The notes: a model not told the origin generated them from the sequence alone. 64,000 nucleotides of DNA from Micromonospora polyrhachis (GCF_014203835.1 NZ_JACHJW010000001.1:4662501-4726500), one strand, 5' to 3'; positions 1-9,184 are shown, numbered from the stretch's first letter. A program made the numbers and translations.

Positions 1-2
1 AC

Positions 3-95
3 CTCTACTACGTGGAGAACTGGTCGCTTGCCGCTGACCTGACCATCATGTGGAAGACCTTCGGGGCGGTCGTCAACAGTCGAGGTGCCTACTGA
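3..95 (+). CDS. C-terminal end of a bacterial sugar transferase (partial)
   Basis: The open frame enters from the left edge and ends at the TGA at 93-95, giving 30 residues. The piece YYVENWSL followed by LTIMWKTFGAVV matches the conserved C-terminus of polyprenyl-phosphate glycosylphosphotransferases (undecaprenyl-phosphate sugar transferases). These membrane enzymes load the first sugar phosphate onto the lipid carrier in exopolysaccharide synthesis. Only the tail is visible, so the assignment rests on this short but characteristic motif. About 270 bases without a gene follow, ending in the promoter of the protease. Confidence 0.7.
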   Translation, partial: LYYVENWSLAADLTIMWKTFGAVVNSRGAY

Positions 96-264
96 CCATC
101 GGTCAGCCGTAGCGGCATAGCTCGGGTTGGTGGGGATGCCCCCGAAGTCAGCGCCCGGCCGGCCGTGCTCGACTAGCCCAACCGTCCAGTCGTACTCGCT
201 GGAATTCGGCGGGTAAATCGTCGATCGCAAATTCGACACAGCCGCGAACCGACGGTTTCACTCA

Positions 265-294
265 TTGACATACATCTATGTTTGTCGATATGTT
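265..294 (+). promoter_or_regulatory. Sigma-70-type promoter of the secreted protease
   Basis: A perfect -35 box TTGACA lies at 265-270. After an 18-base spacer comes TATGTT at 289-294, a 4/6 match to the -10 consensus. The predicted start is near base 301, giving a leader of about 64 bases before the protease start at 365. A near-consensus housekeeping promoter suggests strong expression. This is seen by eye only. Confidence 0.55.
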
Positions 295-364
295 GCCGGT
301 ATCGCGATGAACCACGGGGGCGCTCCAGTTTTCGATCCGAGAATCGAACGCTGGGAAGGATTTC

Positions 365-1336
365 ATGAGAACGTCAAGACGGCTTCTGGCCCTGTCGGCC
401 CTGATCCTGCCGGCGGTCCTCGCCGGTACGCCGGCGCAGGCCGCCACCAACATCGACACCACGCTGGGCGCGGCCGTGCCGGCCGGTGTCACATCGATCG
501 AGCGCGAGGCCGGGTCCACCTCGCAGGCCGCTGCATACTGGACGGCCGACCGGATGGCGGCGGCCACACCGGCGGACGAGGTGGAGAAGTCCGCCGGCCC
601 AATCGCCCAGAGTCCCGCGCCGGAGCAGGTGCGGCGCTTCGCGGAGGCCGTGGCGCCGAAGGATGGCGGCGACTTCAACACCCAGCTGAACGAGTCGATC
701 ACCGTGGGGAAGATCTTCTATACCAGTTCCACAGACGGTCGCGGCCACTACTGCTCCGCAAGCGTGGTCAACAGCACGGCACGCAACATGGTCTTCACGG
801 CCGCGCACTGCGTACACGACGGGCCGGGCCGGGACTGGCATACCGCGAACTGGATGTTCGTGCCGTCGTACCGCAACGGTGCACAGCCGTACGGCACCTG
901 GGACTGGTCCACGCTTGCGGTGCCGAGCGGCTGGATCAGCACCCGTGAGCGGCAGTACGACGTGGCGATCGCACTCGTCCACGGCAGTCGATCCATCGTG
1001 GATGCGGTGGGTGCCAACGGGCTGCTCACCGGCGGTGGCCGTGAGTACCACTACGACATCTTCGGCTACCCGAGCAACAAGGACAGCGGCCAGATTCAGT
1101 GGGTCTGCTCCGGCACGTCGCGGGACGCAGGCAGCAACCGGATCGAGATGGACTGCGGATTCGGCGGCGGTTCCAGCGGCGGTCCCTGGTACTACAGCTA
1201 CAACAACACCACCAGACGTGGTGACGTGCACGGGGTGATGAGTTACAGCAGCGGCTCGAACACGAACGGCTCGCCGTACTTCTCCGCAGCGGTAGTGGGG
1301 ACACTTTACGATACGTATGCGAACGATACCTGGTGA
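365..1336 (+). CDS. Secreted trypsin-like serine protease (S1 family)
   Basis: This 323-residue protein starts with a Sec signal peptide (MRTSRRLLALSALILPAVLA, with a likely AQA cleavage site near residue 26). A propeptide of roughly 90 residues follows and contains AYWTADRM. The chymotrypsin-fold domain has the His motif FTAAHC, the probable Asp motif YDVAIALV and the Ser motif GGGSSGGPW. It resembles V8/glutamyl-endopeptidase-like exoproteases of actinomycetes. It should be exported and activated by propeptide removal. A GGAAGG element precedes the ATG by a few bases and a near-consensus promoter lies upstream. A strong hairpin follows directly. The substrate cannot be deduced. Confidence 0.88.
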   Translation: MRTSRRLLALSALILPAVLAGTPAQAATNIDTTLGAAVPAGVTSIEREAGSTSQAAAYWTADRMAAATPADEVEKSAGPIAQSPAPEQVRRFAEAVAPKDGGDFNTQLNESITVGKIFYTSSTDGRGHYCSASVVNSTARNMVFTAAHCVHDGPGRDWHTANWMFVPSYRNGAQPYGTWDWSTLAVPSGWISTRERQYDVAIALVHGSRSIVDAVGANGLLTGGGREYHYDIFGYPSNKDSGQIQWVCSGTSRDAGSNRIEMDCGFGGGSSGGPWYYSYNNTTRRGDVHGVMSYSSGSNTNGSPYFSAAVVGTLYDTYANDTW

Positions 1337-1340
1337 GTGA

Positions 1341-1380
1341 CAGTCTGCCTGGTGTGCCGCGTGGCACACCAGGCAGACTG
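1341..1380 (+). terminator. Perfect 18-bp hairpin after the protease gene
   Basis: The arms CAGTCTGCCTGGTGTGCC (1341-1358) and GGCACACCAGGCAGACTG (1363-1380) are exactly complementary around the 4-base loop GCGT. The hairpin starts 4 bases after the protease stop. There is no T-tract, as is common for actinobacterial terminators. It separates the protease from the small gene at 1412 and may act as a terminator or as a 3' mRNA stabiliser. Confidence 0.75.
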
Positions 1381-1411
1381 GTATGCAACCCACCCGACCC
1401 AGGGAGGCGAC

Positions 1412-1615
1412 ATGTCACTCCGCGTACTGCTGGGTGCGGCCGGAGCCGCAGCGCTGGCAGGGGCCGCAGCTATCGTGATCATCGCGATGCGCGACACCGA
1501 GGCGCCACACCCCGCGCCCGGCCCGGTTGTCGCGACACACAACTCGAGCCCCGGCGCCACGGACCCGTCCGGTTACTGGACCGAGGAGCGCATGAAGGAC
1601 GCGATCGGCGGTTGA
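1412..1615 (+). CDS. Small exported or membrane-anchored peptide with a protease-propeptide motif
   Basis: This 67-residue protein begins with one hydrophobic segment (residues about 2-25, SLRVLLGAAGAAALAGAAAI) that could be a signal peptide or anchor. A Pro/Ala-rich stretch follows, and it ends in SGYWTEERMKDAIGG. The ATG at 1412 is chosen because GGGAGG sits 4 bases upstream; the frame is open further back to 1337 but without a ribosome site. The end motif YWTEERM matches AYWTADRM in the propeptide of the protease immediately upstream. It could be a free-standing propeptide-like partner or the remnant of a duplicated protease gene. I do not recognise a named family. Confidence 0.6.
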   Translation: MSLRVLLGAAGAAALAGAAAIVIIAMRDTEAPHPAPGPVVATHNSSPGATDPSGYWTEERMKDAIGG

Positions 1616-1798
1616 ACCGCACTCCGCTCGGGTGACTCGTCGTAACGGGCGGTCCGGGTTTCGACTGTTGTGGCGCAGGGGCCCACTCCGAGACCCGCCG
1701 TGGGCCGGTGTCTGGCGCCGGTAGTATCGGACGTCTTTATGATCAGGTGCGTTGACCGCAGTCGCGGCCGGTGACATCGCAGGTGAGAGAGGTCAGCG

Positions 1799-2305
1799 GT
1801 GACCATCGAACGACTTGGACCGCCGTTGCGCGCAGGCGAACGCGAGACACTGCGCGCCTTCCTCGACTTCCACCGGGCGACGCTCGCCATGAAGTGCGAA
1901 GGACTCACCGACGACGAGCTGCGCCGCCAGTCGATGCCGCCGTCGACCCTCTCCCTGCTCGGCCTGGTACGACACATGGCCGAGGTGGAACGCACCTGGT
2001 TCCGTCGCGTGATCAACGCAGAGGACATCCCACTCGTGTGGTCCGCGGAGGGCGACTTCCAGGTGGCGTACGACGCGAGCGCCGCCAGCCGTCCGGAGGC
2101 GTTCGACGCCTGGCAGCGCGAGGTCGAGCACGCTCGCCGCATCGAGGCGGCGGCGGAGTCGCTGGACGTGACCGGTCACCAGGCCCGATGGGGTGAGGAT
2201 GTGTCGCTGCGACTGGTGATGCTGCACCTGATCCACGAGTACGCCCGGCACAACGGGCACGCCGACTTCCTGCGCGAGGGGATCGACGGCATCGTCGGTG
2301 CCTGA
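1799..2305 (+). CDS. DinB/DUF664 family protein
   Basis: This 168-residue four-helix protein of the DinB/DUF664 superfamily starts with GTG; a GAGAGAGG purine run lies just upstream. The conserved helices carry the expected metal-ligand histidines: VRHMAEVERTWF in the second helix and HLIHEYARHNGHADFLRE near the C-terminus. Actinobacterial members are metal-dependent enzymes, some of them mycothiol-dependent transferases. The exact substrate is unknown. It stands alone: upstream is about 180 bases without a gene, and the next gene converges on it with 3 bases between the stops. Confidence 0.85.
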   Translation: MTIERLGPPLRAGERETLRAFLDFHRATLAMKCEGLTDDELRRQSMPPSTLSLLGLVRHMAEVERTWFRRVINAEDIPLVWSAEGDFQVAYDASAASRPEAFDAWQREVEHARRIEAAAESLDVTGHQARWGEDVSLRLVMLHLIHEYARHNGHADFLREGIDGIVGA

Positions 2306-2308
2306 GTT

Positions 2309-2866
2309 CTACTCCGCACCTCTGAGTGCGTGCAGGGAGGAACGTCGTCCCGCCAGGTAGGGCTCGATGTCCTCGACCCGGACCAGGGTGATCTGGTCGG
2401 GGGTAACGCCACAGACCTCAAGTACCACGCAGTGACCGTGGTAGGCGCTGCTGGCGTACCAGTGGGTGTCGTCCTGCCACCGGGTGAACCGCTCTAGCCG
2501 GCCGTCGATCGAGATGTCGACCTCGGTGCTCGGTGATGTCGCGAGCCGCTGCTCTCGTTCGAGCAACTCGGTCATGTCGCACGGGTGGGGCGGTGTGGCC
2601 ATCCGGAGGAGCCGGACGGCGGTCGCCGGCTCTTGGACGGTGGTCCGGCTGTGGACGTACGGACCGCCGTCGAGTCGATCACCGTATACGAGCCCGACTG
2701 TGACGAGACGGTCGTCCTCCCATGACCAGTCACCAGTCGAGATCGCCCCGGTCCATCCGGCCAGCCCGTATCGGGGCAGCAGGTGCGCGGAGGAGCGTAT
2801 CTGCTCGTCATGTTGGGCCATCTGTGCCCAGAACTCGTCCGGGCTGAGCCGACCGGCGACATGCAT
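2309..2866 (-). CDS. Hypothetical cytoplasmic protein, probably leaderless
   Basis: This 185-residue soluble protein belongs to no family I can name. It starts MHVAGRLSPDEFWAQM, is rich in charged residues and Trp, and has no signal peptide or membrane segment. The ATG at 2866 is preferred because a TATACT box ends 6 bases before it. That would put transcription initiation at the A of the ATG and make the mRNA leaderless. No ribosome site is present. The frame continues open upstream across the 5' end of xylA on the other strand, but that part looks like a shadow. xylA diverges 109 bases away. Confidence 0.6.
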   Translation of the reverse strand: MHVAGRLSPDEFWAQMAQHDEQIRSSAHLLPRYGLAGWTGAISTGDWSWEDDRLVTVGLVYGDRLDGGPYVHSRTTVQEPATAVRLLRMATPPHPCDMTELLEREQRLATSPSTEVDISIDGRLERFTRWQDDTHWYASSAYHGHCVVLEVCGVTPDQITLVRVEDIEPYLAGRRSSLHALRGAE

Positions 2867-2975
2867 ATCCGGAGTATAGCGGCCGGGAGCGATCCCACGT
2901 CGATGCTCGACTGACCGGTCCGATTCGGGAAAGCTGGGGTGGACACGCCGATGCGTCGATATCCCAGGAGGCGGC

Positions 2976-4181
2976 ATGGCAACCTCGCCCACCCCGGCGG
3001 ACAAGTTCTCCTTCGGACTCTGGACGGTGGGCTGGCAGGCCCGTGACCCGTTCGGTGACGCCACCCGCCCGGCACTGGACCCGGTCGAGGCGGTGCGCCG
3101 GCTCGCCGAGCTGGGCGCGTACGGCATCACCTTCCACGACGACGACCTGATCCCGTTCGGCGCGGGCGAATCCACCCGGGACGGGCACGTCAGCCGGTTC
3201 CGTAAGGCGTTGGACGAGACCGGGCTGGTCGTACCGATGGTCACCACCAACCTCTTCACCCACCCCGTGTTCAAGGATGGCGGCTTCACCAGCAACGACC
3301 GGGACATCCGCCGGTTCGCGCTGCGCAAGGTGCTGCGTAACGTCGACCTGGCGGCGGAGCTGGGGGCCCGGACGTTCGTACTGTGGGGCGGCCGGGAAGG
3401 CTCCGAGTACGACCTGGCCAAGGACGTTCGGGCGGCACTGGACCGCTACCGTGAGGCCCTCGACCTGCTCACCGCTTATGTCCTCGACCAGGGCTACGAC
3501 CTGCGTTTCGCTATCGAACCCAAGCCCAACGAGCCGCGCGGCGACATTCTGCTGCCCACCATTGGTCACGCCATCGCCTTCATCAACTCCCTGGAGCGTC
3601 CCGAGCTGGTGGGGATCAACCCCGAGGTCGGGCATGAGCAGATGGCCGGGCTCAACTACACGCACGGCGTCGCGCAGGCGCTCTGGCACGGCAAGCTGTT
3701 CCACCTCGACCTCAACGGCCAGCGGGGCATCAAGTACGACCAGGACCTGGTCTTCGGCCACGGCGACCTGATGAACGCGTTCACCCTGGTCGACCTGCTG
3801 GAGCATGGTGCGCCCGGTGGCGGGCCGAGCTACGACGGGCCCCGGCACTTCGACTACAAGCCGTCCCGGACCGAGGACTTCGACGGTGTCTGGGCCTCTG
3901 CCGCCGCCAACATGCGCACCTATCTGCTGCTCAAGGAGCGGGCTGCCGCGTTCCGGGCCGATCCGCAGGTGCAGGAGGCGCTGACTGTCAGCAAGGTCGC
4001 CGACCTCGGCACGCCCACCCTCGACCCGGGTGAGGGGTACGCCGATCTGCTGGCCGACCGGAGCGCCTTCGAGGAGTTCGACGCCGACGAGCGGGCGGCC
4101 CGGGGCTTCGGCTTCGTACGACTCAACCAGCTCGCGGTCGAGCACCTGCTCGGTGCCCGGCCGGGTGGCGGTCCCGAATGA
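2976..4181 (+). CDS. xylA: Xylose isomerase
   Basis: This 401-residue xylose isomerase converts D-xylose to D-xylulose in the cytoplasm and resembles the short (class I) actinomycete enzymes. The visible signatures are [10 protein letters not shown] (active-site His and Asp), [20 protein letters not shown] (metal Glu and catalytic Lys), [13 protein letters not shown] (metal Glu and His), FHLDLNGQ and [12 protein letters not shown] strong AGGAGG stands 5 bases before the ATG. The stop overlaps the xylB start (ATGA), so the two are one translationally coupled operon for xylose use. No dedicated repressor lies beside it. Confidence 0.97.
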   Translation: MATSPTPADKFSFGLWTVGWQARDPFGDATRPALDPVEAVRRLAELGAYGITFHDDDLIPFGAGESTRDGHVSRFRKALDETGLVVPMVTTNLFTHPVFKDGGFTSNDRDIRRFALRKVLRNVDLAAELGARTFVLWGGREGSEYDLAKDVRAALDRYREALDLLTAYVLDQGYDLRFAIEPKPNEPRGDILLPTIGHAIAFINSLERPELVGINPEVGHEQMAGLNYTHGVAQALWHGKLFHLDLNGQRGIKYDQDLVFGHGDLMNAFTLVDLLEHGAPGGGPSYDGPRHFDYKPSRTEDFDGVWASAAANMRTYLLLKERAAAFRADPQVQEALTVSKVADLGTPTLDPGEGYADLLADRSAFEEFDADERAARGFGFVRLNQLAVEHLLGARPGGGPE

Positions 4182-5623
4182 CCCTGGTCGCCGGGGTCGA
4201 CTCGTCGACCCAGTCGTGCAAGGTGGTGGTCCGTGACGCGGAGACCGGAGCGCTGGTCCGGCAGGGGCGGGCCGCCCATCCGGACGGCACCGAGGTCGAC
4301 CCGCAGGCCTGGTGGCAGGCGTTGCGGCAGGCCGCTGCCCAGGCGGGCGGGCTGGACGACGTGGCCGCGGTCTCGGTCGCCGGTCAGCAGCACGGCATGG
4401 TCTGTCTCGACGACGCCGGTACGGCCGTACGCCCGGCCCTGTTGTGGAACGACACCCGGTCGGCGCGGGCGGCGGCCGACCTGGTCGCGGAGCTGGGCGG
4501 CGGACAGGCCGGGGCCAGGGCCTGGGCGGAGGCGGTGGGCAGTGTCCCACTGGCTGCCTTCACCGTGACCAAGCTGCGCTGGCTGGCCCGGCACGAGCCG
4601 GAGCTGGCGGCGCGGGTGAGGGCCGTCTGCCTGCCGCACGACTGGTTGACCTGGAAACTGGGTGGGACTGGCGGCGTCGCGGCTGACGACACCAGTACGG
4701 GCGACATCGGGGCGCTACGTACCGACCGGGGGGATGCCAGCGGCACCGGCTACTGGTCCCCGGCGACCGGCGAATACCGGCTTGACCTGCTGGAACATGC
4801 CTTCGGTCGGTCTCTCGTCGTGCCCGAGGTGCTTGGACCGACGGGCCGGGCCGGAGAGTTGCGCAGCGGCGTGCCGATCGGGCCGGGCACCGGCGACAAC
4901 GCCGCTGCGGCGCTCGGGGTCGGTGCGGTCCCCGGCGATGTGGTGGTCTCCATCGGCACCTCGGGCACCGTGTTCAGCGTCGCCGACACCCCGGCGGCGG
5001 ACGCGTCCGGCGCGGTGGCCGGTTTCGCGGACGCGACCGGGCGATTCCTGCCGCTGGTCTGCACACTCAACGCGGCCCGGGTGTTGGATGCCACCGCCAC
5101 GATGCTCGGGGTGGACCTGGACGAGTTGGCCCGACTGGCGCTGTCGGCACCGGCCGGCGCCGACGGGCTTGTCGTCGTGCCGTACCTGGAAGGGGAACGC
5201 ACCCCCAACCGGCCGCAGGCCACCGGGTCGGTGCATGGCCTGACCCTGCGTACCGCCACCCCCGCCCACCTGGCTCGGGCAGCGGTCGAGGGACTGCTCT
5301 GTGCGCTCGCTGACGGGCTGGCGGCGCTGGTCGCGCAGGGAGCCACCGTCGACCGGATCATCCTGGTGGGTGGGGGAGCACGTTCCGAGGCGGTCCGCCG
5401 GATCGCGCCGCAGGTCTTCGGCTGTCCTGTCCGGGTGCCGCCGCCGGGGGAGTACGTCGCCGACGGGGCGGCCCGCCAGGCCGCCTGGGTCGCCCTCGGT
5501 GGTGCGCAGCCACCGTCGTGGACCATCGAAGAGGCACCCGAGTACGACGCGACGCCCGTCCCGGCCATCCGCCACCGGTACGCCGACGTCCGCGACCTGA
5601 CCGCGAGCCGCCCCACCGTCTGA
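4178..5623 (+). CDS. xylB: Xylulokinase
   Basis: This 481-residue FGGY-family carbohydrate kinase phosphorylates xylulose to xylulose 5-phosphate, feeding the pentose phosphate pathway. The N-terminal ATPase-fold domain begins [19 protein letters not shown] and the LLWNDTRS region line the sugar site. GTSGTVFSV and [18 protein letters not shown] are the phosphate and adenosine motifs of the second domain. The length is normal for the family. Its ATG overlaps the xylA stop by 4 bases. A GGGCCC-armed hairpin ends the operon 12 bases after the stop. Confidence 0.96.
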   Translation: MTLVAGVDSSTQSCKVVVRDAETGALVRQGRAAHPDGTEVDPQAWWQALRQAAAQAGGLDDVAAVSVAGQQHGMVCLDDAGTAVRPALLWNDTRSARAAADLVAELGGGQAGARAWAEAVGSVPLAAFTVTKLRWLARHEPELAARVRAVCLPHDWLTWKLGGTGGVAADDTSTGDIGALRTDRGDASGTGYWSPATGEYRLDLLEHAFGRSLVVPEVLGPTGRAGELRSGVPIGPGTGDNAAAALGVGAVPGDVVVSIGTSGTVFSVADTPAADASGAVAGFADATGRFLPLVCTLNAARVLDATATMLGVDLDELARLALSAPAGADGLVVVPYLEGERTPNRPQATGSVHGLTLRTATPAHLARAAVEGLLCALADGLAALVAQGATVDRIILVGGGARSEAVRRIAPQVFGCPVRVPPPGEYVADGAARQAAWVALGGAQPPSWTIEEAPEYDATPVPAIRHRYADVRDLTASRPTV

Positions 5624-5634
5624 GGTGTTAGGAA

Positions 5635-5672
5635 GGGCCCCTTGCTGTCGCTTCCTGTATAGCAAGGGGCCC
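5635..5672 (+). terminator. GGGCCC-armed hairpin after xylAB
   Basis: GGGCCCCTTGCT (5635-5646) pairs perfectly with AGCAAGGGGCCC (5661-5672) around a 14-base loop. It sits between convergent xylB and the SDR gene, so it can end transcription from both sides. The arms share the GGGCCCCTT core with the hairpin at 9128-9181. Confidence 0.75.
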
Positions 5673-5692
5673 CACAGGATGCGGCGTGCCGC

Positions 5693-6436
5693 CTAGATGC
5701 TGAAGCCCCCGTCCACGTTGATCGACGCGCCGGTCACGTACCGGCCCTGCTCGCCAGCGAGGAAGGCGACCGCAGCGGCGATGTCCGCCGGCTCCGCGTA
5801 CCGACCGAGGGCGGTGAAGCCCTTGATCGTCTCGGCGGTGGGACCGTCGGCTGGGTTCGCGTCCGTGTCGGTCGGACCCGGGTTGACGATGTTGACGGTG
5901 ATGCCTCGCGAGCCCAGCTCACGGCCGAGTCCCTTGGTGAGCCCGACCAGGGCGGTCTTGCTCGTCGAGTACGCGGCGAATCCGGGGAACGGGACATGCT
6001 CGGCCATGTTGCTGCCGATACTGATGATCCGCCCGCCTTCGGTCATGTGCCGGACCGCGGCCTTCGCCGCGACGAACGGCCCCCGTACGTTCACCGCCAT
6101 CGTGTAGTCGAACTCCTCCAGACCGAGGTCTTCGAGGGGCGCCACGATGAAGGCACCGGCATTGTTGACCAGGATGTCGAGCCGGCCGAACTCCTCGGCC
6201 ACCCGGTCCACGACGGCAGTGAGGCCGTCCGGGTCGACGTTGTCCGCCTGCACCGCCAGCCCCCGGCGGCCGGCCGCCTTGATCCGCTCGACTACCTCTG
6301 CCGCCTGGTCGGCCCGGTGCTGATAGGTGAATACGACATCGGCACCATCCTCGGCCAGCCGCAACGCCACCGCCGCACCGATGCCCCGGCTACCACCCGT
6401 GACCAGTGCGACCTTGCCATCAAGAACTCTGCTCAT
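5693..6436 (-). CDS. SDR-family oxidoreductase (FabG-like)
   Basis: This classical short-chain dehydrogenase has about 247 residues. It has the NAD(P) motif TGGSRGIG near the N-terminus, NNAGAF in the middle, the catalytic pair in YSTSK, and the C-terminal NIVNPGPTDTD. The nearest functional label is 3-oxoacyl-ACP reductase-like, but no fatty-acid genes are adjacent and the substrate is unknown. Three ATGs lie within 10 bases (6445, 6442, 6436). The last is chosen because CCAGG lies 7-11 bases upstream of it. It is convergent with xylB and separated from DUF2332 by about 85 bases. Confidence 0.9.
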   Translation of the reverse strand: MSRVLDGKVALVTGGSRGIGAAVALRLAEDGADVVFTYQHRADQAAEVVERIKAAGRRGLAVQADNVDPDGLTAVVDRVAEEFGRLDILVNNAGAFIVAPLEDLGLEEFDYTMAVNVRGPFVAAKAAVRHMTEGGRIISIGSNMAEHVPFPGFAAYSTSKTALVGLTKGLGRELGSRGITVNIVNPGPTDTDANPADGPTAETIKGFTALGRYAEPADIAAAVAFLAGEQGRYVTGASINVDGGFSI

Positions 6437-6520
6437 GACCATCATCCTGGTCAGCGAGTAGCCGTACGTCTGGCGCGAAACGGACGTCGCGTTGGGGTGC
6501 AGCGGATCGGCTGGCTTCCA

Positions 6521-7456
6521 TCACCCGAACCACGTCATCGACTCTCCGTGCCCCCGGGTCCAGGCCAACGGTCTACCGTCCAGCGCCAGTACGTTGTGCA
6601 GCGCCCCCTCCGGTGGGCGCGGTAGTCCGTCGTAGGGCAGCACGTCCGAGCCCTCGATGGCGATCCAGTGACCGGGCAGTCCCCGTACGATCTCGACGAA
6701 CCGGACCCGACGGTCGGGCACCACCTGATAGAGCACGGAGCTGTGGAATACCACCAGCGTCGCGTCGGGCGGTGCCTGGGCGGCCAGGGCCGGGAGGTCG
6801 TCCACCAGGTCACCGCGGACGAGTAGCGGTGGATCCGCTGCGGCGATCGCAGCTGAGGCAAGCAGTCGGGTCCGGCGATGGGTGTGCTCGGGCCAGATGA
6901 GCGCTTCCAGCCATGCGACATCCTTGGGATTCGTGACGTCGAGCGGGTTCACGTCCAGGCCAGCCCGCCACACCACCTCGGGAAGGCGTTCCGGTGGCGT
7001 TATTCCGCTGGCTACGCAGTCGAGGACCGGTCCGCTCGAACCGACCATGTGCTCGCCGTAGCGGTAGGTGTACCGGTCGGGATAGAGGCAGAGACCGGCT
7101 GAGGTGCCGACCTCCAGCAGGGCCAGTGGCTGCGGTAGTGCGGCGAGCACCGGCAACAGCAGGGCACACCGTCCAGCCTCGTTGGTCTGGGTGGCCCGGG
7201 TGCGAAGCTCCGCCTCGACGGCCGACCAGTTCGCCAGCGTGAAGTCGTGAAAGGCCACCGGATCGTCGACCGGACCGGCGAGCATCCGTACGGTGCCGAA
7301 AAGCAGATTCGGCTGTTGTTTGGCCGGTGGCAGGGTGCCGAGCAGCGCCAGGATCTCCGCATCGTGGGAGATGGCGAGCGACAGTCGCTCGTACGTGGGG
7401 GAGACCCCTCGCGCCTCCCGCGCGGCGAAATCGACATACCTCGTTGCGATGGTCAC
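6521..7456 (-). CDS. DUF2332 family protein
   Basis: This 311-residue protein has the features of DUF2332: an N-terminal helical part with TYERLSLAISHDAEIL, a central LLEVGTSAGLCLYPDRY, and a C-terminal alpha/beta part with LVVFHSSVLYQVV. The GTSAG element and overall order resemble a Rossmann-like methyltransferase fold, but no activity is established. It starts with GTG and has GGAAG upstream. It lies in the same direction as the SDR gene, but the 85-base gap leaves a shared operon uncertain. Confidence 0.85.
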   Translation of the reverse strand: MTIATRYVDFAAREARGVSPTYERLSLAISHDAEILALLGTLPPAKQQPNLLFGTVRMLAGPVDDPVAFHDFTLANWSAVEAELRTRATQTNEAGRCALLLPVLAALPQPLALLEVGTSAGLCLYPDRYTYRYGEHMVGSSGPVLDCVASGITPPERLPEVVWRAGLDVNPLDVTNPKDVAWLEALIWPEHTHRRTRLLASAAIAAADPPLLVRGDLVDDLPALAAQAPPDATLVVFHSSVLYQVVPDRRVRFVEIVRGLPGHWIAIEGSDVLPYDGLPRPPEGALHNVLALDGRPLAWTRGHGESMTWFG

Positions 7457-7638
7457 GTCGGTATGCTTCCATGCGACACGCTGGCATAGAGGTTTGCGAA
7501 CGGTGATTGTCGCTACAGCCCGACAACTGTTCTCAAAGGCCGCTACTTCGGCTGGTCAGCCAGCCCGGTCGCGGCGCACCCCGTCACCTGGCTGTTATCC
7601 GGCCCTGGTTGTCTGCCGGACATGGTTGGGTGGCGAGG

Positions 7639-9072
7639 ATGACCAGTGATGGTGAGGGTATGACCCGAGGTGGTCGGGGCGGTGGTGCGGCGGTGCACCG
7701 CGTCTACAGCGTGGTGGTCTTCGTCGTACTCGCCTCGCTGGACAACGTGGCCATCGGCCTGGTCCCGCCGCTCTACAAACCGATCAGCGGCACCCTTGAC
7801 GTCGACGAGTCCCTGCTCGGGCTCGTCACTGCGGTCAGTTTCCTGGTCAGCGCGGTGGCCGCGGTCGCCTGGGCGTACGTCGGGGACCGCGCCAACCGTA
7901 AGCCACTGCTCATGATCGGCACGCTGCTCTGGGCCGCCGGTACGGCCGGCAGCGCCTTCGCCGACGGTTACCTGCTGTTCTTCGCCGCGCAGATGGTCGC
8001 CGCGATCGGGTTGGGCGCGGTCGGCTCGGTCGGCTTCTCCGTGGTCACCGACCTGATCTCACCGCGTCGGCGGGGCCTGGTGATGAGCTTCTGGGGACTC
8101 TCCCAGGGAATCGGCACCCTCGCCGGGACACTGCTCGGCGGGGTGCTCGGGGCCGCCGACTGGCGTCGTCCGTTCCTGCTGCTGAGCGTCGTCGGCCTGG
8201 CCGCCACGGCGGCCTACCTGTTCACGTACGACGTCCGGCGCGGCCAGAGCCAACCCGAACTGGCGGCCACCCTCGCCGACGGCACCGAGTACGACTATCG
8301 CATCACCCGGCGGGACCTGCCGAAGATCCTCGGCCGGCGGACCAACGCCTGGCTCATCCTCCAGGGGCTGCCCGCACAGGCGGCCTTCGGGTCGCTGGTC
8401 TGGCTGCCGGTGCTGTTCCAGCAGCGGGCCGAGGACCAGGGCTACTCCACGGAGACGGCGATCGTGGTGGGCAGCGTCTTCGCCACCCTGTTCCAGCTCG
8501 GCGGGGCACTGTCCATCGTCGGGGGACTCGTCGGCGACGCGCTGCAACGTCGTACGCCCCGGGGGCGGGCGCTGGTGGCGGCGGTAGGCATCCTGGCGGC
8601 CGTACCGTTCTATGTGGTGTTGTTCTTCGTGCCGATCAGCATCGACGTGCCGGACGGCGCTGGCGCGGGCGCGATCATCGGCGCGGTGCTCGGCAGCGTG
8701 GTCACCGAGCCAACCGTCGGTCTGAGTCTGCTGACGGCGATCCTGGCGTTGGCGTTGACCTCGGCCAACTCGCCCAACTGGTTCGCGTTGATCGCCGACG
8801 TCAACCCACCCGAGCACCGGGGCACCGTCTACAGCCTCGGCAACCTGGTCAACGGCGTGGGGCGGGCCACCGGCAACGGGCTGGTCGGTGCGGTGTTCCA
8901 GGGGCTGCGTACGGCGTTCCCGCCACCACTCAACTTCGCCGTCGGGCTGGCCGCGTTCCAGCTCTTCTTCATCCCTACCGGGATCATGTACTGGCTGGCG
9001 TCGCGTACCGCGCCCCGCGACATCGAGGACGTACACGACCTGCTCACCGAACGCGCCACCGCCGCCCAGTAG
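7639..9072 (+). CDS. MFS transporter
   Basis: This polytopic membrane protein of about 477 residues belongs to the major facilitator superfamily, with about 12 hydrophobic segments. The loop between segments 2 and 3 (AYVGDRANRKPLLMIG) is the diagnostic motif A. The first segment includes VYSVVVFVVLASLDNVA. The frame is open to a TTG at 7507, but ATG 7639 or ATG 7660 (GGTGAGGGT just upstream) fit the hydrophobic start better; the choice is uncertain. The substrate is unknown. A perfect 18-bp hairpin follows and separates it from the convergent glucosidase gene. Confidence 0.88.
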   Translation: MTSDGEGMTRGGRGGGAAVHRVYSVVVFVVLASLDNVAIGLVPPLYKPISGTLDVDESLLGLVTAVSFLVSAVAAVAWAYVGDRANRKPLLMIGTLLWAAGTAGSAFADGYLLFFAAQMVAAIGLGAVGSVGFSVVTDLISPRRRGLVMSFWGLSQGIGTLAGTLLGGVLGAADWRRPFLLLSVVGLAATAAYLFTYDVRRGQSQPELAATLADGTEYDYRITRRDLPKILGRRTNAWLILQGLPAQAAFGSLVWLPVLFQQRAEDQGYSTETAIVVGSVFATLFQLGGALSIVGGLVGDALQRRTPRGRALVAAVGILAAVPFYVVLFFVPISIDVPDGAGAGAIIGAVLGSVVTEPTVGLSLLTAILALALTSANSPNWFALIADVNPPEHRGTVYSLGNLVNGVGRATGNGLVGAVFQGLRTAFPPPLNFAVGLAAFQLFFIPTGIMYWLASRTAPRDIEDVHDLLTERATAAQ

Positions 9073-9127
9073 ACCGTCTCCGCCTGGCTCCGCCCGCCCG
9101 GGTTGAACACGCCCCGCCCTCAGGTGG

Positions 9128-9181
9128 GTGAGGGAGGGCCCCTTCCAGGGTAGAAAGCGCTAAGAAGGGGCCCTCCCTCAC
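9128..9181 (+). terminator. Bidirectional GGGCCC hairpin
   Basis: GTGAGGGAGGGCCCCTTC (9128-9145) is exactly complementary to GAAGGGGCCCTCCCTCAC (9164-9181) with an 18-base loop. It lies between two convergent genes and can terminate both. It shares its core with the hairpin after xylB, so it belongs to a recurring intergenic element. Confidence 0.8.
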
Positions 9182-9184
9182 ACC

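Noticed and set aside
2808-4550. 580-codon minus-strand frame opposite xylA and xylB
   Set aside because: It is fully antisense to two certain genes and has a low-complexity, Pro/Arg/Gly-rich translation.
9153-9162. AAAGCGCTAA resembling the LacI operator core (also AAAGCGCT at 16,618-16,625)
   Set aside because: Both lie in or at the edge of terminator hairpins between genes, away from promoters, and lack the full palindrome.
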